Positions 1 to 13,900 of a stretch of 64,000 nucleotides of DNA are shown here, piece by piece. The position numbers were made by a program, and so were the translations under genes. Source of the stretch: Protonemura montana (taxonomy: Eukaryota; Arthropoda; Insecta; Plecoptera; Nemouridae); the NCBI GenBank assembly GCA_947568835.1, contig OX387603.1, positions 21,352,651 to 21,416,650 on the forward strand, given 5' to 3'. The notes below the pieces were generated by a model. The model was not told the DNA's origin. It saw only the letters and a list, made by a program, of their open reading frames with translations, and did not search any database. Position 1 is the first letter of the stretch. Each line of letters begins with the position of its first letter.

Positions 1-244
1 GGCTGATTGTGTGTGAGGATATCCGTGTGACCGTCGGTGTCCCAGTTCTGGCGCCAATGGAAGTCGCCCATCTGCTGCTCTGCCAGCCACTGCTTCCAAG
101 CGTAGTGCACGCGCTGGATGACGGTGCCGCCCGTGAAGCCAGACGCCTTCAGCAGATAAGGCACGGTGGAGCCGTGGCCGAAGGGGTCAATCGACCAGCC
201 GGACTTGGGCGAGATGCCAAGGTTGTTCTTCAGCCATTGGTGAC
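1..244 (-). CDS. Alpha-mannosidase II (ManIIb-type, GH38), nucleophile exon, cut by the window edge
   Basis: The acceptor cgttgcag/GT completes the Gly codon split from the previous exon. The reading frame then stays open for 80 codons to the window edge, from HQWLKNNLGISPKSGWSIDP to DILTHNQ plus two bases of the next codon. WSIDPFGH contains the catalytic nucleophile Asp, equivalent to Asp204 of Drosophila Golgi mannosidase II, and it also binds the zinc. It falls 112 residues after the Asp of HSHND in the spliced product, the same spacing as 92 to 204. FGHGSTVPYLL, RVHYAWKQWLAEQQ and THNQP are typical of the insect ManIIb branch; classical mannosidase II has FGHSPTM and HYSVKK at these places. 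The exon continues beyond base 1, as do the rest of the catalytic barrel and the C-terminal domains. Confidence 0.96.
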
Positions 245-784
245 CTGCAACGAATGGAACGTGTCCTTTAGAAATCGAGCCAATATCAGGGTTGTTAAGA
301 TCTGCCCTCCAGGAATTTAGATGATAAATATGTTGGGGTGGAAAAAGCAAGGGACAATAAAGATAACTCTTTAATGGGTTGGTCAAATGCGGCTGCCGCG
401 GTCATTTTCATATGAGAAAGGAAGCCATGAAGCACACTTTTATCGAGCTGGTAATCGGGTGTGTGCATCACATTCAAAGACACATGATCTTCAGCACGAC
501 TAGATACAATCAGATGCAAACGCGTCGTGAAATAATTTTTGGAGCATATTCGGTAGGTGAGCAAAGAATACCATAACCGACTCAATTCTGTGACGGTGCG
601 CCTACTAATACATTCAGTTAAAAAAGACTAATCAAAATTTTTAAAGTCAAATGATAATTTTGATTCACTTTAGAAATGAATTCGCTGCGCTGGTACCATA
701 TCTCATCCAGCACGCTTTGCTAGGTCCGCCTAGTGGGGAGGACGATTCGTTTATGAGCTTAGCGAGAAACAAAGCCGCGATCAT

Positions 785-828
785 CGCTGCTGCCGCCGCT
801 GCCGCCGCTGCCGCTGCTGCTGCTGCGA
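785..828 (+). repeat. GCTGCC/GCN trinucleotide tract
   Basis: This is an imperfect run of GCT, GCC and GCG triplets. It reads as polyalanine on the plus strand and poly Ser/Gly on the minus strand. It lies in the intron without a coding context, so I treat it as a simple repeat. Confidence 0.8.
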
Positions 829-3697
829 CTTAGGATTAGCAGTCGGCCCCGTCGCTGTCGCCTCAGCGCAGAAAGCGTCGCGCGAAGCAATCCGTGCCCT
901 CGTCTGCTACCCGAAGAGCTTAGCACTGATACCGTTTGATACTCTTTCAACTCTCACGAATAATTCCGCCCAGCAATCCCGTTAATTAGCATCGGCACTC
1001 GTGACACTTAATGCGATATATCTTTCACAATTTCAAAGAATCTTTTGGCACAGAGCTGGCTTATTATTTAAATTAAAAGCCGGTCGCATTGTTCAAAAAC
1101 ATATTAAATACTGCCGAGGCGAGACGAGGGAAATATTGAAATTTACATTTCGCTCTGAATTTGGTTTAAATGAACCGTTTAGAACAGAGGATCTATGCTA
1201 TTTCGGCGTAGTACTGAACGTGACCATCCATACACCACCAACAAATTTGTTCGCTCATTCAGCCAACCCGAATAGCTGCTCGCTATTGTTCCTGGCACAA
1301 TCGAATCGAAGGGAATGTGATTAGTCCGTTGATGCGTATCATCATTTGGTCACCATTGGCCACTATCTCGACTGTGATCAAACAGGAAAAGAACTAGTCC
1401 CACAAGCATAGGTTCGCATAGCGTTCAGATGTAGTTCCTCTCATACATGATTATTGTAGCCAGTTGCTAGACCAGCGAACACGGAACAAGCGACCATATT
1501 ATTACAGAAGCTTGTGCTATTAATTAATTGCAGTCCTCTCGACTACAAATAATGCGAACAGTTGCAATTGGTGCACACTGCACAGCAAACAAGTAGCCAA
1601 TTTGCTAAATGCATTACTTGACGCAGCTACCAGCGAGTGGTGCACGAATTGCAGGCAAGGATCCCTGACAATGCCGGTTACACTACTCACGTTAATCCAA
1701 TAACAAGAGGGACGGTAACGTAGTAGTTGGGGTTTTTTTTTGGGAGAGGTTGATTCTGTTCCAATAGTGCACGCAAATAGGATTACCTTGTATCATTATA
1801 AACATTGGGAAACGACCGATTTCCAAGCGCTCTGGTAATATGACCGGAGAAGTAATGGTTATTAGAATAACATTGTTATACGTGTAGGTGCAATTAAATG
1901 CGTGGTATTAATGGTAACACATAAAGTCACAGAGATTAACTGCTGCTTTTTGTTACCTGCAGTTATTTTATCTCGTTTGGTACAGAAGGGTTATTATCAA
2001 TAAAAGCGTTTTTCAACTACCATATCTCGGTTTGGGTTGAGCGTACCACTCAAGCTGAACTGCTTCAACGAATGATTCACTTAGAATACATTATAAAAAC
2101 GAAGAAGAAAGAATGACGCTGACTTGTTGTCAGAAAAGGCATTGATGATCAACGACGAGATCATTTTCCTTAACAAAAAGAAACGGAGTGGAAGAAGAAG
2201 CAAAATTCACTTCTTCTAAAATGTTATTACTTGTAATGAAAAATATGTTCTATCGAAAAAGTACTTGCATTATTTACGAAACGAATAGAGGAAACATTGT
2301 TCTAAACAAAAAAGAAGAAATATCACTTGTATGCATTCCAGAATATTCACAGCTATACAAAATTGAATGTTGCGACAAATCTTTTGGACGAAAATTGTAT
2401 AGGGAAAGAAAATTTTAATTTAATTAACGGTAGCTTGCACACAAATGGCAATAATTCCCAATCCCCGCGTAGGTACTAAATAGTCGGTGCAGCAACGAGG
2501 GTAGTGCACATCGTATCCATTGTTTGCAGCATCCAAGGCAGGCTTATGCACGCTCTGATACCTTTATTATGCCATTGAAATGTTCATTATTATTTGCAGA
2601 GATGCCGGAATCCGGAGCCGAGCGCGATTCCTTTTATACGACGCGCCGCCGCGGCTTTGGCCATGGCGGCGCTACAATAGGATCGCATACAATGTGACTG
2701 CCAGATTAGAATAATTAGTTTTTATTATTTCCATAAATCTACAAATGAAAGGTTTTTATTTTTAAGAAAAAGGATTGAAAAGCAAAGATATTCGCTTGCG
2801 AGACCGAACAATGGTGCGTCTACATCATTACTATTGGTATGCTAATTTAGTTATTAAATCTTAAGTTAGGACTTAGGGGAGATATTATTATAATACAGCG
2901 TGATGCCTGATTATTATGTCAAGTACCTTAATACTGTGCGGAATTGTATATCGTTTACAATTTTCAAGAATAATGACTTTCCACTTCAATGTTGATTCCA
3001 ATTTTATACCAATTATATTCCTGATCAAGGAAGCTAATTGAAATAGGATATTGTAGCCACGTTTTAATTTAAATTGCTTTCAAACTCCCTTCTCATTCGC
3101 TGAAAAATCTGAAGAGAGGAAATTCCTTGCGGCCATTCAGGGAGTTTAGGGCTTGAGAAAATCCGCCTCCGCCATAGAACTTGGTGGCAGCAGGGCTTAT
3201 TTTTACCAACACCCATACACAACTTGCTTTTTGAGTGGAGACACAAATCCAAGAGTTAATCGCGCTCTGGTATTTCATATATTTCTTTCTGTCCGGGCCA
3301 TGGAAAAAAAGAGTGGAAGTCAAACTCATTCAACACCCTTCAACAGTAGATTTTCTAAGAGATTCCGAATCCTAGAAGTGGAACCTAGTACCGAAGTCCG
3401 ATAAAATTCATCCAGAATCACATGACATGGAGAAGACCTGAAAGCATTTTAGTTACCTTTAAAACGTAATATTTAAACGCATATTAAAAACGTCAGTGAG
3501 CCTTTTTCACTGCTGTAAGTACTCGGCAAATTGTTTATTCAAGTGCACCAACGCAGTTTTCTGAACCACTCGTGCATAACTACACTCGTTTTCGTCCTTA
3601 AATATTCAATTTAAAGCGAAATGTCTCTATTTTCGCTAACAATATTCGACCACGATATGCAAAACAGGTCGCTTATGTCGTATTTACTATAAGTCGT

Positions 3698-3722
3698 CAC
3701 GACGTCGACGACGACGACGTCG
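3698..3722 (+). repeat. GAC/GTC repeat with palindromic ends
   Basis: CACGACGTCGACGACGACGACGTC is a short GAC tract bracketed by ACGTCG/CGACGT palindromes. Confidence 0.7.
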
Positions 3723-6700
3723 CTTTACCCGTTCGCAGCCGTTTTGCATTCCGAAATGATAAAGGAAGCATGTTGCGTGGACATATAAATCTAGCTATGT
3801 GTATGTGTGGGAAACAGAAAGCTAAAGCCACGTCAGCTACGTCCCTGAATCCACGTCCATGGAAACAACCCGAGCACATAGCAGCATGCCACACATCAAA
3901 CAGAAAATGTGTGCTGTGTAACTAAATATGACCTGCACTCTACGCTGCGGAAAGTAGCGAGTGTTTGTCTGACTATTGCAAAGTTCTAGCGGTGTTAGTG
4001 GCACTACCACGTTCTGTACAAAATGCGAACAATGACTGCGAACAATGTAGTTGACAACGTACATTGCAGTTTGTACAATGGAGAGACACCGAGCTGTCTT
4101 ATGTTGTATAATTGTCTGTGCTTTTCTGCAGTTTGAATATATATGTGTTCACTGAGACTAGGTGCTAACGAACTCAAAGGCAAAATGAATATCATTGTTT
4201 AAGAAGAGACTGCGTTAAATTGTTTACAGCGTATTAAAATCCACTCTCTCGGCGCAGGAAATATCTCCATCAGTTTCAAGCATAAAAGGCGTGTAGCCGA
4301 ATGTAAGTATACTAGATTTTTGTGTACCGCTTCAGCAGAATGCAGATGGTGTGTTAGGACTGTTCCACTTCTTGAAAACAGCCACTTAGGAATGTAAAGC
4401 GTTCCATTTTCTTCTCGAAGTTGGAGTTACAAAAACGACACGACGTTTCATATGCACTTCGAACGTAATCGCTCCTACAGGCAACCCGCTATTATTTTTA
4501 TACAATGTGTGTTAAGTCGAATCGTTTGCTAGAATTGTCACAATTGTTAACATGCACTGTGCATGTGACGTTTATGCAGCCACCCATTGTGTGGACTTAG
4601 ATACATCCATCGGCAAGATCTCATTTCATCTGCAAAGAACATTGGGACATGTTCATTTCAAGTCATATTTGAGAGTCCGGTCTTGTTGTGTAGCCAGATG
4701 GTTACGCCCGAAAGGCAGCGTTTAAATTTGTCTGGTTATGGTTTGTTTTAGATTCGACATGATAAACTTGAAGCAACGTTCGAGATTTAGTGGTGGGATA
4801 AAATTGTTCATGTGACAGCAGAGCGTTGATATGAAGCGTTATCAAAATTGCCTTCAAATGGGACGCAAGAAAAGCATATTATACTATGCAATTCAGAGTT
4901 TCCAAGTGGGTATCAGGAAAAAACCAGCACGAATTTGCGTGCAAGCAAAGCTGTCAAAGGAAATTTTCTTTGTTTGACGTGAGTGCAACGGGGGGAAAAC
5001 CGACGAAAGAATTCTTTGTATGCAGAAACATAAAATGAGAAAATTATTTTGTGACAAATGATTGAGTAATGAATGCAATACGGTTGCATGCATATACGAT
5101 CGGTCATTAGAAACAAACAACATACAATTATCTGATAAAATAGGTTACTGTACATATTTTTGCTATGTCGACATATTCTCGTCGATTTACTGTATCGTGA
5201 GACATGATATGCCGTATGTTGTTTTAGAAATTACTTCTCTGGAAATGAAATCGTTGGTAATTGTTTTAAATTTTATTTGTAAATTGTCATTGAATCCACA
5301 TATATGTGAATCATGCTTGCCGTTCTTTCCAGTGCGTCCCACTTTCCTAACAGGAAGCAAAATGTGAGTAACCGGAAAATGTCCGTAACGTGTCATGTGG
5401 AGTTCCAGAAAATGTAGCAAGTAATCACATGTGGGCGTAATTAACATTTTCGAAGGTGTATCCGTCATACAACACGAAATGACTCTATGCCCCTGAACGC
5501 AATCCGCAGATCAAATGTCAAGCGAACTAGACCGGGCACCTCCACTTTTCCAACAAATTTGAAAATTACAAAAAATGTTTGTGAATTTTTGCCCTTCAAC
5601 AATATCCAAACAAATATCAACCCCTATTGGTTCTTTCTTCGAAGCAGGTGTGTTAAAGTTACTTTCAATCCCAAGCGATATTAAAGCAGTGCCCCTAGAT
5701 GCAGCCCGCAGAGCAATTCTGGTATGGGTTCTCCACCAACAAAAACATACTGTTTCTGAATTTTAGGATCCTAGAAAACAGAAAAAATAGTATTGTAGGA
5801 CTCAAATAATGAAGGTCTGTGTAGAGCATGCGTTCCAAATAGGTAAAAAACATTATTTGAAATTGAACTGTATTTATAGTTTCATAATGCAGCCAATATA
5901 TACCTAAATTATGTGGTAGTATCTCAAGCACGGGTTATTTTTTACTTATAAACTGTGAATTACCGGTAAAAGTACATTGTTATTTCTACGACAAAGCTGC
6001 CGACAAAATATGATTTACATGTGACTTGTCAAGAGCGTAATTCTAAGTCTCCCGTGCGCGCTGTTGGTTTTCAAGTAGTTCATCTTGAAGGCAGCAACCC
6101 CATAAAGTCTTCGTCATAACCACTCTGGCTTTAATTTCACAAAGACAAATACACTCAGCCTAGTACAAAGTCTCATCAAACGAAAGTAATTCTTTCTGCA
6201 ATTTTACAGCTCCAAGAGACGGAAGTTACAAAGTTAAAGCTTAAAACCCCATCCCGAAAGCTTTAATACTTTATGAGTAAGTAAGTAGACAAGACCTGAG
6301 AGGATAAAAGTTAAAACAAACACTGATTCATTTTTTACAGAATTAGAATACAGTCGTGTACTCGTGTTTTTTTAAAGTTGCGGTATACACGGTATAAGCC
6401 ATCTCATCATATGGTTCTTATAGGAAACGAATGCACTGCGACAAAAATCGTTAATATTAAGTATAGATGGGCGAGAAGAGCAGGCTAGAAAAGTCTGGCA
6501 CAGAAAACGCAAAGACATGCATTTTTTAATCATCCCCAAGGAAAATGCACCCGCATCTCGCTGACAAATGGTGGACGACACACAAAGACAGAAAACCTCT
6601 CCAAACGACAAACTATCTTCGAAGTTGACACCCATTCTTTGTCGCCCATCCTGCCAACACGACGGTGCCAACATCATCCCTTACTTCTTACACAGTTTTC

Positions 6701-9700
6701 ACCACCCCGTATATAACACAAACACAATCGCAAGAGAAATATCATTGTCACATCCCGTCGCGTTGCTAATGCATTAGCAGCACGAGGTTTTTCACCCAGA
6801 TTAAACACGAGAACGCTTCGAATTACACCGAGAGCGGGCAACTTCCAGAGATCATAATGTCGCGGGTCTGCGAAAGGTACAATGGCACGGTGCTACATGT
6901 ATATGTATCCGCGTGGCGTTCTGCCGGGGACGCCGAGACCGTGGTAATGCTGGTAGATACATAAACAGTGTCCCAAGAGGGTAGCTTTAATCGTACTGCA
7001 TTACTAATGATAGTCACTAGTCACGGGCGAAGCGGGCGAGAGGTATGGGAAAACGATACACACCCGTTCTGGGTGAACTGCGCGTGAAAAGTCCCTACCT
7101 CGGGAGTCGTGGGTTTAAACTGGGAAATTGGGTTCTAATTATGATTAACTGTCAAGGGAAACTGTTCCCTCGTTTTTTTTTTGGAACGAAAACAATTACG
7201 ATGAGGGATGGATTGCTAGATGATAAATAGAGCATGGAGAATTAATTTTGTGAGGCGTTATCAAGGTTTCAATTTTTGTCCGCTGTCGTGAAAATTCAGC
7301 TTTTGATGCCACGTGTTTGGATTCTTGAAGCCTAACTAACTACAAAGCATTGATAAGATTTCAAGCTTAAATATTTTTTTTAGCTAACATTCTAATGCTT
7401 TTATGAACTGACAGAACATATTTTATTGCCATTATAAATGAGACCATTAAAAAATACAGAATGGCGTGCCATGATCGAAATTCCGTAAGGAACATTCGCA
7501 AGGAAATGATCTGATAATAAAACGGAACAAAAAGGATCGCACGTCATTTCCTCCCAGGAACCAAGGATTTATCGGAAACTGAAATGCATCCTGCATCCTG
7601 CAGCAACCCAGTCACCACCAGTCATGCATATCTCGTGGCGCCCCTTTTGGCTGAATGCAGTTTGCCTTCCGGGTCACAGCAGCTAAATGATCAGCGTGCC
7701 CGCGTTCGCCCGATGCCGCCTCTGTGGTTTCGCCGCCGGCACCCCAGCGCCTCTACAGCCCCCACGAAGGGGTTGAGACCACCCCTAGCACGTGGTGTAG
7801 TATCGCTACACCAGTACCTATCTAGCTGCAGCAGGAGTTGATGTCAGCATGCTATGAAACACTAGGTACAATGATTGCGGTTTGTAGATAACACCTTGTA
7901 AAATTAATGTTCCTACACCATTTTCTCGTACCATGAAACATCATTTTTCATTGTGGCTTTTTTTGCATGCGGGTGTTTCTCGCTATGGATTGCCACCATA
8001 TTGATTACAACCACTTGTACAGCGTTGCAAAAGAGGAAAATAGGAAACTCGGGCAGTAAATGTGAGGCGAGGCGTAAATGTAAATTAGGTATCGCAGATA
8101 AGCAGCTCAAAGTTTAAGTCTTGCTTGTACCTTAAACTTATACGTTAGGTATCATCGTTATCGGAGGCATTCATGTAAAATGTAATACGCTTGATACGCA
8201 AATATGAAAATGCATTTTACATCTGCTTATTCAATTTGAGTTGCACTGCGCCGGAAACTTGTAGAGGAGAGAGTGCAACAGCAACTTCAAATAGCAAACG
8301 CATCAAAGTATACTTCAAGCAGCAATGAGAGCACTTAGTCATAATTAAAATTATCATTTGTTTCATGACTTCCAACTAGATCTGAAGAGCTACCAGTTAT
8401 TTAAATAACAACCACGATTGTTTTGCAAGAAAATTAATAAAACTAGGATGTTGTTTTAGACTATGATGCAAATAAGTGCGGTGCAAGCCCAACGCTGTGA
8501 ACGTATCCGAATTGTTAATTTAAAACTGTTTCATCCCACTGTGAAAGGTTTCTTGACAAGTAAAGGCATTCAATTTCATTAGCGAGTGCATTAGAGACCG
8601 GTCTTGGAGTGAAATAAATAATGCATGCCTTGTGAAATAGAAACCAGAAAAGTGCCAAATTAGATCCATTGAAATCACATCAGGAAGATACTTCAAAATA
8701 AATTCACTGCCTTCATTCTATATAGGTAAGCTATATAAGAAAAGGCGGGGCTGCTGTAATGTATTATTAGTCTAATAGGTCTAATGGAGTTGGCTTAACG
8801 ACTCGGCTGAACGATCTAATGTCGGTCTGACACCACGCAATCTTTTCACTGAAATTTGGGCGCTTTTTGGCAGAGATTTCACCAAACATAAATTAGTTTT
8901 TCCTTGAAACATATCAAGGTATGTAACAGATTTTTGGATTCATGTCTGTACCCAATTATGCCGAAGAATGATTATACCACTGTCAAAAGTCTGATATCTT
9001 TGATCTTAAACGAGGTAAAAATGAGTCCTGCACTAATCACATCGATGTCAAGCAAACTAATTTGTACTTGGCTTGTAAAGTTGTGCGTACCTTACAATTA
9101 GCAATATCCAACCCTAGCATGCACGCATCTGAATAAAAAGCAAATGTCGCGGATTGTCGGTAATTACGCATCGAAGATTCAACTCAAAGAGATTGTTACT
9201 GGTGGAAACGCCGCAAGCCACCTTATCTACCCGCCACATCTCACGACCGAGGAGAATTTATGAACAACCTCTGCTAGGTAACATGCACGAAGTTTAAAGG
9301 ATTTCCGACACTCTTAACTCTTAATCTAATTAATTTTAAAATAATTATACTCATCTTCTCTAATCCTAACTTCTCGCGGTTTGGCTCTGCACCCCCCTGC
9401 ACCCCCTTACTCTGCCCATTTCTCTTAACCGCCGTAAACAATGAAGCTGGCGTCTACCGCCCTGAAAGTTTAGCGTGACACTCTGTTTTCGAAGCTCGTC
9501 GCTGACTTAACATCGCAGCTGCAATTTCTCCTCTCGAAAAGGGGATGCGCTTTTTTTTTAGTCGTCACATTTCAAACGCTAGTTTACAGTTGCTCGTTAG
9601 AGCTCGCTAACGAATTGCTGGATAGTTAGTTAGCTGGTGGCATATTCTTTAATTGACTTGCCAATACTGCGACGTTGAAACTGTTTTACATTTTCACAAT

Positions 9701-10740
9701 TTTTTTAGTTACTTTTGCGTTGCAATTTAGCAAGTTTTCCAACGAAATTTACAATTTTTTCTGCCCTCTGCATATCATAACACATATCTCATTAACCGAA
9801 TTGCATTTCCTGTTTTCCAGTTAGAACATGCAGCACATTTACGAGTAGGATTTCTATTTGAAAATAAACAAGCTCCAAGTTATTTTATTGAAAATTAGAA
9901 TTTAACAAAGCAATTTAACAGAAAGACCGAACGAACAGACTATAAAATTAAGTATTACCTAACAATAATCCCAGATTGAAATTTAAATAATTGATTAAGT
10001 TTTAATTTGTTCAGGAACTACTTTCGCGTTATATTTCATTGCAAAGCGCGAAAAAAATTCTGCGAAAAAGCACACAATACAATAGATATAAGCGTCGAAA
10101 AAATGTCCGTTGGCTTAATTCGTTCCTCCTAAACTGCAAATTACTTCAGGAAGAAATTTCAACGTGACTTTTCCTTCTTCGCTTGTCGCAAAATTCCTCG
10201 CCATTTTATCTCTGGTAAGAGGCTTACCGAGTTTTGGAAGTAAGAGAAAAACTTGGTTTAACATTTCTTTTTTACCCCGACCTTATCAACGTTTATTTTG
10301 ACATTTAGCATAAGACGGATTTCAGTAGCCGAGAAGAAAATCCCGCTACTTATTATTCGCTTTTCCTGGCGCTGCAAGTAAATAAGACGAGAAATGTAGC
10401 AGGGCAAGCACACAGAGTCAGCGCCCACAAGCACTCAAATAATAAGAAAACTGTTGACGCAAAGTCATTGCGATGAAAACGAACAAATAGTCGAGCAAAA
10501 CCCAAATTGCGCCGATAAGCAAAACCATGCAACCATGTGTACCTCCAGTCAGAAAATATATTTTCCAAATTAAAAGAAGGTCGCCATTTTCTTACTTGCA
10601 CTAAACGAAACAGGTTTCGTTTGAAGTCATATAATACTAGAAAAAATTAAATGAACGGCAAAGTCACATCAGAAAGATTTTATATTAAAAAAAAACAAAA
10701 ACATAAAAAGCTGTCTCGTGAAACGAAAGGTTCACGTTGA

Positions 10741-10900
10741 AAACGTAAAGAAAAACGAACTGCTTTGGAATTAATTGCCCAGAAACATGAAGAGGAATTT
10801 TAAACTTGAAAACTTCCGCGAACCGCGCTCTCGCAAAGATATTGCAGCAAAGTTTCGAGTTTCGACCGTTGCATGGTTATTTTTGAAGAGCGGTGAAATC
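10741..10900 (+). mobile_element. Possible fossil of a pogo/Tigger-type DNA transposon (CENP-B/Psq-like helix-turn-helix)
   Basis: In frame from 10741 the sequence reads KRKEKRTALELIAQKHE and then stops. In the next frame, from 10802, it reads KLENFREPRSRKDIAAKF followed by RVSTVAWLFLKSGEIKE. This resembles the N-terminal DNA-binding domain of pogo/Tigger transposases and CENP-B, typically KRKR-T-L-EKL-I---ENG-SRKDIA-EFGVS-STV--ILK---KI. The match spans the frame change, as expected of a decayed DNA transposon. No DDE catalytic region, terminal inverted repeats or TA duplication could be found around it. A chance resemblance is possible, so the call is tentative. Confidence 0.33.
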
Positions 10901-13900
10901 AAGGAGGACTCGAGTGGTCCTTGCGTTGCGTTATTACATCCGGCAAAAACATTGCTCATTAAATTCGAGTTTAATTGTAGTTTCACTGCAGTTGAAATTT
11001 CATTTTGAGTGTTAAGAGAATTGATCTTGAGCTTCTAATGAAACAATAAGTAGTTTTGGTTGCAGAATGGTACAGTCTTGCAATTTTATAGTAACTCCGT
11101 GCTCTTCCAAGATTGTAAACTCATGGAAATTGGAAAATTCGACTCGGTAAGTTAACAACGTCACTGAAGTGTTAAAAGGGGTGTAACAGACAGTATTTCC
11201 ATTATCTGATACTTTTCCTATTTTCGTTTAAATATAATAATCAGATATTTAAATCAACGCTGTTACTTGTTTCACGTTCTATACAGCTGTCGGTGAATAC
11301 CAAATACTGCTGACTAAATAGAAACCTGAAATACTTATCGTGGAGTACGGAAGAAGAGCTACCATCGAGATGTTACAAACAAAGATGTAAAATAACGGTC
11401 ACTAATATAGTATTTATGTCAGGGAGAGGGATGCTATCAACCATATAGCTTGCTTACATTTCCCAGTATTTCCCACTAGAGGGATGTATTATTGTTGCCA
11501 CATCATACCGGAAGCTATATATAACAATAGTGTTTATGTTATTGATGCCAAGATGGGAAACGCCAATCTCTGCAGCTCAGCGTCGCCGATTCGGAAGTGT
11601 CTACTATCCGTTAGGAGGGAACGCTATTGTTGAAATGTGGCTAGTTATTAATGGTTTACGTGCGCCAGGGATGATGATAACTGACCATCCATTGTTGTGC
11701 TATAATTAATCCACTTCAGGGGTGATCAACATCATTGTGAATGCACTGCGTCGAATATATTGCACGGACGTTGCAAGCATCTGAAATTGGGAGGGTCAAT
11801 CTCTGGTAGGTACTCGTGCCGAGCATTAAAGATTGAGTGAAATATTATCTTCAGCCAAGCCTGCTAGGATATGCAAAAATCTTTTGAGAGCAAACAAAAT
11901 TAAACCCCCCTTTTGTACTCCTGAGGACGGTGAATTACTGTTAAAACAAATGTTATCATTATGAAATTGAAAGTATACACACGACGAAAAGAACTCATTT
12001 TGAAAGGGCTGAAAGGATCACTTAAAAAATTAACCGCTACCGAAACAAGTCTTGCAATTAGGTCTACTTTCCCTCTATCTCCCCTTCCCGGTAGCTCAAA
12101 GAGGGTGACGCACGCCGAGTCAAAATGCAGCCAACGGGGCGCTCCACGAACCGAGCGGCCACCCTGCGAATTAGTGAACGGTATTCGCCCCCGCGCCGAT
12201 ATCGTGATGATATCGCCGCTTGGCAGCCTCTGTTGTCGCTGTACACTACCGCCATTGGGACCGTGCGCGCGGGACAATACCACCACCCACAATCGTAATT
12301 AACATTGATAATGCGTACTTAACAGATTGTTACGTGCGATAGTAGCACGTTGAACAAAAGAACAAAGATTATAATGGTTTTGTTTGGTTGGACGCGGCGA
12401 ATTGGGATTCTGACTGTGCATTATAGTTCGATTAGTGATGAAAATTAGTTTGATTCGCTCTAGAATACTAAATATTGGTTCGTACAAGCATAACAGTGGA
12501 GTATATCGATAAAGCGGATTAAAGCAGATCTATGCAGTGTCTTTGAAAATGAGGGAATTTTTCTGGAGCTAGAGCCGTTCGATAAACAAAAAGCGGTGAT
12601 GTGGACGGGCAAAGCCGAGCAATATCTTCATCGCGAACTAAAACGCAATATTTCAGAGAAAATTTGAAAAGTGGCCTAGTAAATTGAATGGGATTGGAAT
12701 ACATGCAGATTTTTCATGCTTAAGTCGCTGTCTCGGAAATATGTTACAAAAATAAACTATGTGGAGAAATCGTACGGCAATATTTTTCCTTTCATCTTTT
12801 AAAACACATTCTGAAATAGTGCTAGACAAAAAACTAGGAAAATGCAGGAAATAATATTCTCTAGAAATAAAAGCTTACGGGAAGCATATCCCCATAGCTC
12901 TCTGAGACACAATACGATGCATGATAATGATAGCTGTGCATGTCAGTGCTGACATAAAAGAAACGCCAACAACAACAAAAAAGTGCATTGAAGAATAAAA
13001 TATAGATCGCACGGCAGGTGGGCAGGTAGCCTAGGAGTGTGCAAGTGCAATTGCAACTTGCAATTGCAGTTGCACTAGCAGCAACTCTTTATGAGGCGAT
13101 GCTGCTCACAATTTATGCTAAAAACATATCTAGTGTCCTACTTTTTAAAGCTCGAGACGCAAAATATGCTCAGAAAGTCTGACAAAAAGCGAGATAAGCA
13201 GCGATGAGTCGGTAAGTGAAGAATCTCGTTGCGATAGGTGTTACTGAGATCGGGGTGATCCGAAGAATGTGAAAGCATGGTTTTGGCAACAAAGAAATAA
13301 AGTGTAGTTTGAGGCGATTTTGATACTGGAAAGGTTGGCTGAGCAAGAAATGAAGCAATTTCCGTCAGTTTTGCTTTGAATATTGACAATGGCAAAGCTT
13401 CTTATTGCAACTTTGTCACGATGGCGACAATTGATAACGTATTATGTGTGCCATTTCAAGCTGAAAACATTTGAACAATGACATTTTACGAGTTCTATAT
13501 CAGAGAAGCAGAAATTCCCAATCGTTCTATACATCCAGCTCGTCGAAGTACCTCGACGTAATCCGATTTGAAATCAATTACCAGGCAACGGTCATCGCTA
13601 AAGCAGGAGTAAACAGAGTCTTGATTGAGATGGGGGACAGCCTAAAAGGACTCGGTGGCCTAAAGCTCAATCTTCATATTGTCAACGTCAGGCTGATGCT
13701 TTAAGTGGTCCAGTCCCAAAGCTTTTACGAGCTCGGATCGCGTAAGTCGAGCCGACATCATCAGCGAGATGAGCTGACGTCCACAGAGGTCACAACCAGC
13801 GGAGGATCGCTGACCCATGGGGGAAACTCGGAAAACTCGGAGGGTTTCTCGGAAAATATTTGCCTCTCTGAGTTCACTTTATATGCCATGGGTTGGGCAC

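Noticed and set aside
651-833. Plus-strand frame ending in polyalanine
   Set aside because: The alanines come from the GCN simple repeat; the rest is unlike any protein and the frame is only 60 codons.
11900-12292. 130-codon minus-strand frame, with 113 codons open on the opposite strand
   Set aside because: Open on both strands in the same place, with no domain or gene context; typical of a chance GC-rich stretch.
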